From: Hyphomicrobiales bacterium
GTDB lineage: Bacteria; Pseudomonadota; Alphaproteobacteria; Rhizobiales; Rhizobiaceae
Length of the DNA stretch: 64,000 bases
Assembly: GCA_900471515.1 (NCBI GenBank)
Contig: UCFC01000017.1
Coordinates: 1 to 64,000 of the forward strand
Direction: 5' to 3'
Every line of letters starts with the position of its first letter. Within the stretch, counting starts at the first letter, position 1. The notes beneath the pieces were generated by a model. The model was given only the letters and a program-made list of their open reading frames with translations, did no database searches and was not told the origin of the DNA. The translations under genes and the position numbers were made by a program. Of the stretch, positions 18,390 to 25,141 are shown in pieces.

Positions 18390-19192
18390 CGGCGGACCTC
18401 CGAGCGCTTGGCCCAGCGGTCGATATAGACGAGCAGGAAGGAGGAGAGGATGGCGAGCACCAGATAGAGACAGCAGGCAATGCCGTAAAAGAAGAAGGGT
18501 TCCTTGGTCACGCGCACGGCCACGCTCGTCTGGCGCAGGATGTCGGCAAGGCTGATGATCGAAACGTAGGACGTGTCCTTCAGCAGCACCATCCAGAGAT
18601 TCGTCAGGCCCGGCAGCGCAATGCGGATCAGTTGCGGCAGGACGATGAGGCGCAGCGTGCGGCCGCGATGCAGGCCGAGCGCGTCTCCCGCCTCGTATTG
18701 CCCCTTGGGGATGGCCCGGAAGGCCGACAGCAGCACCTCCGAGCAATAGGCGGAAAAGACCACCGAAAGCGCGATCACGCCGGCCAGGAAGGCGTTGATT
18801 TCAACCGGCGGGCCGTCATAGCCGGCCAGATCCAGCAGGTACTGGATGAGGATCTGCATGCCGTAATAGATGATGAACAGCGTCAGAAGCTCGGGCAGGC
18901 CGCGGAAGATCGTGGTGTAGATGCCGGCCGCCAGCCGCAGCGATTTTTCCTCCGACTGCTGGCCGAGCGCCACGAGGAAGCCGATGACGAGGCCGATCGG
19001 CAGGGTGACGAGCGCCACCGAAACCGTGACCTGCAGGCCGAGCGCGATCTCGTCGCCCCAGCCGGCATCGCCGCAGGAGAGGATCGTCGAGGGTGCCAGC
19101 CAGGTGAAGATGCCGACGGGTCCGCAGAGCGGGTCGAAAATGTGCACAAGTGCGCTCCAGAAGGAGCCGAGCGCGGAAAACAATCCGCCCAT
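18386..19192 (-). CDS. Polar amino-acid ABC transporter permease (HisQ/ArtQ-like)
   Basis: A 268-residue permease of the same family, with signatures LGLQVTVSVALVTLPIG, IYTTIFRGLPELLTLFIIYYG, FSAYCSEVLLSAFRAIPKGQYEAGDALGL and LPQLIRIALPGLTN. It has about five or six transmembrane segments. It is the first permease of the pair and lies 113 bp after the binding-protein gene, with a terminator hairpin in the gap, so permease levels are probably lower than those of the binding protein. Confidence 0.9.
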   Translation of the reverse strand: MGGLFSALGSFWSALVHIFDPLCGPVGIFTWLAPSTILSCGDAGWGDEIALGLQVTVSVALVTLPIGLVIGFLVALGQQSEEKSLRLAAGIYTTIFRGLPELLTLFIIYYGMQILIQYLLDLAGYDGPPVEINAFLAGVIALSVVFSAYCSEVLLSAFRAIPKGQYEAGDALGLHRGRTLRLIVLPQLIRIALPGLTNLWMVLLKDTSYVSIISLADILRQTSVAVRVTKEPFFFYGIACCLYLVLAILSSFLLVYIDRWAKRSEVRR

Positions 19193-19248
19193 GCCAGAAG
19201 TCCCCTCACGGCTTTTGCCGTTTTGATCTTGTCACCTTTGTCAAACAA

Positions 19249-19279
19249 AAATGGCGGAAGAGCAAGCCTTCCGCCATTT
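19249..19279 (-). terminator. Intrinsic terminator between binding-protein and permease genes
   Basis: On the minus strand a perfect 12-bp stem (AAATGGCGGAAG / CTTCCGCCATTT, 7-nt loop) runs straight into TTGTTTGA, giving a T-rich tail. It lies 27 bp after the binding-protein stop and 56 bp before the permease start. Partial read-through would set the excess of binding protein over permease. Confidence 0.8.
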
Positions 19280-19305
19280 CCTTCATCGGCCAGATAGCGA
19301 ATTTA

Positions 19306-20079
19306 TCATTCGCCGTAAACGTCGAAATCGAAGTACTTTTCCTGGATCTTCTTGTATTCGCCGCTGGCGCGGATCGCGGCGATCGCCGTGTTGAGCTTTT
19401 CCTTCAGCGGATCGCCCTTGCGGATGGCGATGCCTGCGCCTTCGCCGTTGATTTCCTTGTCGACCGGCAGGGTCGTCAGGATCTTGCAGCAGGAGCCGGC
19501 GTCGGACTTGACCCATTCGGAGAGAACGACGACGTCGTCGATGACGGCATCGACACGGCCGCTGGAAACGTCGAGCTTGTATTCGTCAGCCGTCGGGTAG
19601 AGCTTCAGCTCGGTATCGGCGAGGTGCTTCTCGGCGTAGTTGGCGTGCGTCGTGGACGTCTGCGCGCCGATCACCTTGCCCTTGAGGCCGGCAACGTCGG
19701 TGATCTTGGAGTCCTTCGGCACGGCGATCGCCGGCGGGGTGTTGTAGTATTTGTTGGAGAAGTCGACGAGCTTCAGGCGCTCGGGCGTGATCGACATGGA
19801 GGAGACGATCATGTCGAACTTCTTGGCGTTGAGCGCCGGGATGATGCCGTCCCAGTCGGTCGATACGAAGGAGCATTCGGCCTTCATCTCGGCGCAGAGT
19901 GCCTTGGCGATATCGATGTCGAAGCCCTGAATGGTGCCACTGGCGTCGACGAATTCGAACGGCGGGTAGGTCGAGTCCGTGCCGATCACGTATTTTTCGC
20001 CGTCGGCAAGGGCCGATCCGGCAAACAGGGACATTGCCGCGAGCGAGGCTGCAGCAAGGAGCTTGGTGGAAATGCGCAT
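19306..20079 (-). CDS. Polar amino-acid ABC transporter periplasmic binding protein (ArgT/HisJ/OccT-like)
   Basis: A 257-residue binding protein with a signal peptide of about 25 residues (MRISTKLLAAASLAAMSLFA, then GSALA), followed by YVIGTDSTYPPFEFVDASG, GFDIDIAKALCAEM, DWDGIIPALNAKKFDMIVSSM and ITPERLKLVDFSNKYY, all hallmarks of SBP_bac_3 proteins for basic amino acids or opines. Cysteine pairs (CAEMKAEC, and SCC near 185) may form disulfides. GAGAGGAT precedes the ATG. The open frame extends upstream but loses the signal peptide. It is the first gene of the transporter operon. Confidence 0.92.
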   Translation of the reverse strand: MRISTKLLAAASLAAMSLFAGSALADGEKYVIGTDSTYPPFEFVDASGTIQGFDIDIAKALCAEMKAECSFVSTDWDGIIPALNAKKFDMIVSSMSITPERLKLVDFSNKYYNTPPAIAVPKDSKITDVAGLKGKVIGAQTSTTHANYAEKHLADTELKLYPTADEYKLDVSSGRVDAVIDDVVVLSEWVKSDAGSCCKILTTLPVDKEINGEGAGIAIRKGDPLKEKLNTAIAAIRASGEYKKIQEKYFDFDVYGE

Positions 20080-20405
20080 GAGGATCCTCTCTGTTGGTGT
20101 CGCCGGGTCTTTTTGTTGTTCGCCGGCGGCCGCACACTTCGACGGTGCCACCACCGTCTTGCGGCGATAATCAAACCTTTTTTCGCAAAATTGCAACAGG
20201 AATCCCCGCGCAGTTGTGCGTCGCAACCGGCCGCATAGATGAACAGGGGCCGTCCGGCATGTTCAGCTAAGGTTAATCCCGTTCTTCCTAGCGTCAGGAA
20301 CAAATCCGCATTTTAGCGATTTGTGCTTCGTTTGGTGCACAAAAAGCCGTGATTGCCGGGCAGTCAGCCCCGGCCGAAATCAGAAAAAGGACGAGGAAAT
20401 CCCTT
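20080..20405. promoter_or_regulatory. Divergent control region between the ABC transporter and the OmpA-domain gene
   Basis: A 326-bp gene-free region carrying the promoters of two divergent units. An inverted repeat TTTGTGC-N10-GCACAAA lies at 20320-20343, close to the OmpA-gene start. I see no other clear element. Confidence 0.4.
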
Positions 20406-22586
20406 ATGGGCATGAAATCAAGACTGTTTGCCAGTGCGGCCTTTCCGCTGCTTTCCCTCTCTTTCGTGGTCTCGCCGGCAGGCGCATACGCCGCAGCCGG
20501 CGTGGCTGCGCAAGGTGTTGTCCGCCCGGTCGTGGAAGGCAGCTATGAGGTGGCGCAGGATGCGCCTTCGGAAGAGGAGCTTCTGAAAAAGAAGAAGCAG
20601 GCGCAGGAGCAACAGCAGCAGGAGGCGCCCGCCGAAAAGCCGAGGAAGCGCGAGGCGCCGGCCGAGGCCGCCCAGGAACCGGCGGAAAAGCCGAGGCGCC
20701 AGCGCGCGCCGGAGCCGCAGGCCGCACCCGAAGCCCAGGCCCCGGCCGCCGAAGAGCCCGCCCGCCCGCGCCGCCAGCGCGAGGCCCAGCCCGAACAGGC
20801 CGCACCCGAGCAGCAGGCACCGGCGGCCGAAGAGCCGCAGCGCCCGCGCCGTCAGCGCGAGGCCCAGCCCGAGCAGCAGGCCGAGCAGCCGCAGGCCGAA
20901 CAGCCCCAGGCGGAACAGCCGAAGCGCCAGCGCGACCGCAAGCAGAATGCCGGGCAGGCCGCGCCGGAGGCGCAGCAGCCGGCAGCCGAGGCGCCCGCCG
21001 CCGGCGAAGCGGACCAGCCCGCCGAAAAGCCGCGCCCGCGCCAGAAGCCCGCAACGGCCGAGCAGGGCACGGAACAGCCGGCCGAGCAGCAGGGCGGCAA
21101 GCGTCCGGCCGGCGGCAAACGGCCGGCCGCAGCCGAGCAGCAGGCCGCCCCTTCCGACGCGGCGCCCGCGCCGGCTGAGAAGCCCGTAACGGCCGAACAG
21201 CCCGCCGAGGAAAAACCCGTTCCGGCAGAAAAGCCCACAACGGCCGAAAAGCCTGCCGCCGGCGAACAGCCCGCCACGGGTGAGGCCGCGCAGCCGGCAA
21301 CCGGCCAGCAGCCCGAACAGCCTGCCGCCGCCGCGCCCCAGCCCGGCGAACAGCCGGCCGCCGGTGCCCCGCAGCAGGCCGAGCAGGCAATTCCGGCGCC
21401 GGAAAAGGTCACGCCGCAGGAGCTGGAGCGCCGCAGGGAAATTGCCCAGGACCCGGCCAAGAGCAGCGAGACCATCGTTCTGCCGGTCGAAAACGGCGCT
21501 GCCGTCCTCGACAGCGACAAGGATGCCGACCGCAGCCAGGGACGGCAGGGCCGTCGCGACCGCGACCGCCAGCGCGCCGACAGCCAGGATTTCAAGCTGC
21601 CGACCTCCGATGCCGAGGCGCAATCGCTGAGCCGCGGCCAGCAGCGCGCGCCGGTGCGCATCGAGGCCGTCACCCGCGAAGAGGGCCGCCGCATGGACCG
21701 CCGGCCGCAGTTCGCCCGGCCTGACGGCGCAGACTACGGCGAGCGCACCGACGACAGCCGCGTCATCATCCAGTTCGGCGGCCGCACGGTCGTGCGCAGC
21801 GACGACGACCGCCGCTTCCTGCGCGACGGCGAGCGGCCAGTCTACGAGGAGCTTGCGGGCGATCGCTACCGCGAGACGATCATGCGCCCCGAGGGCTATC
21901 GCATCGTGACGATCCGCAACCGCTACGGCGACATCATCCAGCGCTCGCGCGTCGATGCGCGCGGCCGCGAAACGGTGCTCTACTACGCGCCCGAGCTCTA
22001 CGAGGATCCCGACCGCGACTATTTCGAGGATCCGGGCGCCGACCTGCCGCCGATGCGCCTGCGCGTGCCGCTGAACGACTATATCATCGACACCAGCACC
22101 GATCCGGACCGTGACTATTACGAGTTCCTGAGCGAGCCGCCCGTCGAGCCGGTGGAACGCGTCTATTCGCTGAACGAGGTGAAATATTCCGCCCGTATCC
22201 GTGACAAGGTGCGCCGTATCGATCTCGATACCGTGACCTTTGCCACCGGCAGCGCCGAAATCCCGATGAGCCAGGCGCGCACGCTGCGCAAGGTGGCGGA
22301 CGCGATCAACGAAGTGCTCGACAAGGATGCGAGCGAGACCTTCCTGATCGAGGGCCATACGGATGCCGTCGGCTCCGACCAGAGCAACCTGATCCTGTCC
22401 GACCAGCGCGCCGAATCGGTCGCCAACGTGCTGACCGACGTCTACGGCATCCCGCCGGAGAACCTTGCGACGCAGGGTTACGGCGAGCGCTACCTGAAGG
22501 TGAACACGGACGGACCGAACCAGGAGAACCGGCGCGTAACCATCCGTCGCGTGACGCCGCTGGTGCGGCCGGTGGCGCAGAGGTAA
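20406..22586 (+). CDS. Large OmpA-family protein with Ala/Pro/Glu/Gln-rich N-terminal half
   Basis: A 726-residue exported protein. A signal peptide (about 1-30, SRLFASAAFPLLSLSFVV then SPAGAYA) is followed by a KKKKQ coil and some 330 residues of low-complexity A/P/E/Q/K/R repeats. A charged middle region follows, and then a C-terminal OmpA-like peptidoglycan-binding domain (about 600-715) with TVTFATGSAEIP, IEGHTDAVGSDQSNLILSDQRAESV and TQGYGERY. It probably links the envelope to peptidoglycan, the disordered half spanning the periplasm. I start at 20406, after GAGGAAAT. A hairpin terminator follows. Confidence 0.88.
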   Translation: MGMKSRLFASAAFPLLSLSFVVSPAGAYAAAGVAAQGVVRPVVEGSYEVAQDAPSEEELLKKKKQAQEQQQQEAPAEKPRKREAPAEAAQEPAEKPRRQRAPEPQAAPEAQAPAAEEPARPRRQREAQPEQAAPEQQAPAAEEPQRPRRQREAQPEQQAEQPQAEQPQAEQPKRQRDRKQNAGQAAPEAQQPAAEAPAAGEADQPAEKPRPRQKPATAEQGTEQPAEQQGGKRPAGGKRPAAAEQQAAPSDAAPAPAEKPVTAEQPAEEKPVPAEKPTTAEKPAAGEQPATGEAAQPATGQQPEQPAAAAPQPGEQPAAGAPQQAEQAIPAPEKVTPQELERRREIAQDPAKSSETIVLPVENGAAVLDSDKDADRSQGRQGRRDRDRQRADSQDFKLPTSDAEAQSLSRGQQRAPVRIEAVTREEGRRMDRRPQFARPDGADYGERTDDSRVIIQFGGRTVVRSDDDRRFLRDGERPVYEELAGDRYRETIMRPEGYRIVTIRNRYGDIIQRSRVDARGRETVLYYAPELYEDPDRDYFEDPGADLPPMRLRVPLNDYIIDTSTDPDRDYYEFLSEPPVEPVERVYSLNEVKYSARIRDKVRRIDLDTVTFATGSAEIPMSQARTLRKVADAINEVLDKDASETFLIEGHTDAVGSDQSNLILSDQRAESVANVLTDVYGIPPENLATQGYGERYLKVNTDGPNQENRRVTIRRVTPLVRPVAQR

Positions 22587-22609
22587 TCTGCCGGCGATAC
22601 CGAATAAGG

Positions 22610-22644
22610 AGGGCGGGGCTGCGAGGCCTCGCCCTTATTATTTT
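22610..22644 (+). terminator. Terminator of the OmpA-domain gene
   Basis: Stem AGGGCGGG / CCTCGCCCT (with one mismatch at the loop side), flanked by AATAAGG / CCTTATT and followed by ATTATTTTA. It is located 24 bp after the stop and before the convergent mobB. Confidence 0.6.
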
Positions 22645-22710
22645 ACGGCGTCGACGGTGCCGCGTCTTCGCGATCCGCCCAGACGTTCGCTGCTGGTATC
22701 GCTCACCCCT

Positions 22711-22760
22711 TCATCCGTCCTGCCGGACATCCTCTCCCCGCCGGGGAGACGGGGGAGCAA
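22711..22760. repeat. Palindromic mosaic repeat forming the 3' end of mobB
   Basis: The sequence CCTTCATCCGTCCTGCCGGA followed by CATCCTCTCCCCGCCGGGGA belongs to the same family as the intergenic elements at 28531, 54729 and 61121 (CCCCTCATCCG ... CCTTCTCCCCGCCGGGGAG). Here it lies inside the mobB frame and supplies its last 16 or so codons and the stop. Confidence 0.7.
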
Positions 22761-23262
22761 GCCCGACCGTGCGCGCCACGAAATCGGCAATGCCGAGCGT
22801 ATCGTTGAGATCGAACACGGCGAGCCCGCCGGCATTCTCCACCGCATGATCGGCCGCAATCGCCACGATATGCGGATCGTCGGGCGCGAGCGGCTGGCGA
22901 TTGGCCGCCTCGAGCCGCCGCGCCTCGATCTTCGGGATCGGCTCGCGCTTGTAGCCCTCGATCAGGACGAGGTCGCAGGGGGCCAGCCGCGCCAGTATTT
23001 CCTCGAAGCTCGGCTCCGGCGCGCCGCGCAGCTCGTGCATGATGGCGTAACGCGTGCCGGAGACGATCGTCACCTCATGGGCGCCGGCCTGCCGGTGGCG
23101 GTAGCTGTCGGCGCCGACCTTGTCGATGTCGAAATCGTGGTGGGCGTGCTTGATCGTGGAGATGCGGTAGCCGCGGCGGGTGAATTCCTCGACGAGGCGC
23201 ACCGCGAGCCCCGTCTTGCCCGAATTCTTCCAGCCGGCAATGCCGAAGATCTTCTGTGCCAT
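22711..23262 (-). CDS. mobB: Molybdopterin-guanine dinucleotide biosynthesis adaptor MobB
   Basis: A 183-residue GTP-binding protein that assists MobA in attaching GMP to molybdopterin. The P-loop GIAGWKNSGKTGL is at 6-18; STIKHAHHDFDIDKVGADSYRHRQAGA and LVLIEGYKREPIPKIEA are family signatures. The start is the ATG at 23262 (MAQKIFGIAG). The C-terminal PPSPRRGEDVRQDG is encoded by a palindromic repeat element and is not part of the conserved domain. It lies 13 bp after mobA. Confidence 0.93.
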   Translation of the reverse strand: MAQKIFGIAGWKNSGKTGLAVRLVEEFTRRGYRISTIKHAHHDFDIDKVGADSYRHRQAGAHEVTIVSGTRYAIMHELRGAPEPSFEEILARLAPCDLVLIEGYKREPIPKIEARRLEAANRQPLAPDDPHIVAIAADHAVENAGGLAVFDLNDTLGIADFVARTVGLAPPSPRRGEDVRQDG

Positions 23263-23275
23263 CGCCCCGTCTCCT

Positions 23276-23905
23276 TCACGCGCCAAGCGCCGCCAGCCAG
23301 CGTTCGGCCTCCATTAAATCATCAGGCGTGTTGATGTTGAAGAAGGGATCGAGAAGGCTGGCGCGGGTGGGATGCAGCGGGAAGGCGACTTCCGTAACGT
23401 CATGACGCAGGAGGAAGTCGCGCACCCGGCGCTTGTCGTCGATGCCCATCCATTCTTCCAGATCGGCGGCGAGCGCCGTCGGCCAGAGGCCGAAGACCGG
23501 ATGGCTGCGGCCCTCGGAGGCGGCGATGGCGATCTGTCGGGGATGGCTTAGCGCGCTTGCAAGCCGGCTGACGAGATCGGCCGGGAAGAAGGGGCAATCG
23601 ACGGAGACGGTGACGACATGGGTGGCGGGCAGGGCGGCGCCATAGGCCATGGCGGCGTGGATTCCGGCCATCGGCCCCGCCTTGCCGGCAATGCGGTCGG
23701 AAACGACGGGCAGGCGGTGGCCGTCCGCCCTGTCGGCATTGACGGCAACGGAGACCGCCTGCGGCGAAAGGCGCGAGAGTGCGTGATCGAGCAGGCTGCG
23801 GCCGCCCAGCATCACGCCCGCCTTGTCGCGGCCCATGCGCGAGGAACGCCCGCCGGCGAGCACGACGCCCGGAATGGTCGACTGGTCGAGCCTGAAATCG
23901 GTCAT
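23276..23905 (-). CDS. mobA: Molybdenum cofactor guanylyltransferase MobA
   Basis: MobA transfers GMP from GTP to molybdopterin to make the MGD cofactor in the cytoplasm. The 210-residue protein has the nucleotidyltransferase signature GVVLAGGRSSRMGRDKA at about 13-29, GPMAGIHAAM, and VSVDCPFFP with the metal-binding Asp, then FFNINTPDDL near the end. I start at the ATG at 23905, eight bases after GAGG; an ATG two codons earlier is also possible. The order exporter - mobA - mobB suggests one operon. moaA is encoded about 5 kb away. Confidence 0.93.
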   Translation of the reverse strand: MTDFRLDQSTIPGVVLAGGRSSRMGRDKAGVMLGGRSLLDHALSRLSPQAVSVAVNADRADGHRLPVVSDRIAGKAGPMAGIHAAMAYGAALPATHVVTVSVDCPFFPADLVSRLASALSHPRQIAIAASEGRSHPVFGLWPTALAADLEEWMGIDDKRRVRDFLLRHDVTEVAFPLHPTRASLLDPFFNINTPDDLMEAERWLAALGA

Positions 23906-23921
23906 GGCCATATCCTCAATC

Positions 23922-24830
23922 TCACACGGGCGAGCGCGGCGCCGATTCCTGGGCGACCGGCGGCACGTGGCGCTTGGCCTCACGATAGAACGTGTAAAGG
24001 CCGGAGGCGATGACGACGGCGGCGCCGGCCAGCGTCCAGACATCCGGCACTTCGGCAAAGAAGAAGAAGCCGAGCAGGGCCGAGAAGATCAGGCTCGTAT
24101 AGCGGAAGGGCGCGACGAAGGAGATTTCGCCGGTGCGCATGGCAAGGATGACCGACTGGTAGCCGACCAGCACGAGCACGGAGGCCAGCAGCAGGTGCGT
24201 CAGCGAGGTGGCGCTGACCGGCTGCCAGCCGCCGAGGAAGGGGATCATCAGCGCGCCGAAGATGCCGACCGAGATCGCCGTCACCGTGGTAATCATCAGC
24301 GAGGGAATGTCCTTGGCTATGCTGCGGGTGGCAAGGTCGCGCCCGGCGGTGGAGGCCACGCTCGCGACGCAGAGCAGGGCGGCGGCGGTAAAGCCCTCCG
24401 GGCCGGGACGGATGATGACCGTCACGCCGATCAGGCCGACGAGGATCGCCATCCAGCGCCGCCAGCCGACCGGCTCCTTGAAGAACAGCGCGGCGCCGAA
24501 GGTGACGACCAGCGGCAGCGACTGCAGGATCGCCGAGGCATTGGCGATCGGCATCATGCCGAGCGCGGTAATGTAGGTGACCGCCGCGATGATCTCGCAG
24601 GCGATGCGCAGCGCGATCACGGGCTTGAGCATGACGCGCCAGGGGCGCAAGGCGCCCAGTTTCCAGGCGATCAGATAGACGAGGATGCTGGTGAACAGGC
24701 CGCGCAGGAACATGATCTCGCCGGCATTCATATAGGAGATGACCGATTTGGAGAGCGCGTCGCTCGAAGAAAAGCCCGCCATCGCCATGCTCATGTAGAT
24801 GGCGCCCTGGGTATTGCGTGATCGCGGCAT
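23922..24830 (-). CDS. EamA/DMT-superfamily transporter
   Basis: A 302-residue, ten-helix membrane protein with two EamA domains, each opening with a polar glycine-rich helix (GAIYMSMAMAGFSSSDALSK; AALLCVASVASTAGRDLATR) and ending in LFFKEPVGWRRWMAILVGLIGV or FFFFAEVPDVWTLAGAAVVIASGL. DMT proteins export or exchange small metabolites; the substrate cannot be read from sequence. The gene stops 16 bp before mobA on the same strand. Confidence 0.9.
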   Translation of the reverse strand: MPRSRNTQGAIYMSMAMAGFSSSDALSKSVISYMNAGEIMFLRGLFTSILVYLIAWKLGALRPWRVMLKPVIALRIACEIIAAVTYITALGMMPIANASAILQSLPLVVTFGAALFFKEPVGWRRWMAILVGLIGVTVIIRPGPEGFTAAALLCVASVASTAGRDLATRSIAKDIPSLMITTVTAISVGIFGALMIPFLGGWQPVSATSLTHLLLASVLVLVGYQSVILAMRTGEISFVAPFRYTSLIFSALLGFFFFAEVPDVWTLAGAAVVIASGLYTFYREAKRHVPPVAQESAPRSPV

Positions 24831-25141
24831 GCTGGAGATTCCCTTACCTTGCAGGCTCTTTTAGAAGGGAAAGGCGGCCAGGGGTATCGGAGGAATGCCA
24901 CACTTGCGATAATTCGATGCTGCAGCGCAGCACAACCTGCCGTAAGGGCAGGCGGATCTCCGTGCAGGTGCGGCAAATATTAGAAATATAAGGATAATTC
25001 CCAGATTTTCCGGTTGCGGATTAAGGTTGTATCAACCGATTCGGCGAAAGATGCCGCCACTCTCCATGATGGAGGGAGCCGCCGAACCATCCGGAATGAT
25101 TGCGGAATGGACGGTACCATCGTTTCAAGGCGCCGCTCCCC
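24831..25141. promoter_or_regulatory. Divergent region between the DMT transporter and chemoreceptor genes
   Basis: 311 bp without a gene, AT-richer near 24975-25035. It must hold the promoters of both units. I see no clear operator, repeat or RNA. Confidence 0.35.

Noticed and set aside
20418..22358. A 646-codon minus-strand frame opposite the OmpA-domain gene
   Set aside because: It is the reverse reading of the A/P/E/Q-rich repeats, giving long Leu/Gly/Arg runs. It has no ribosome site or domain.
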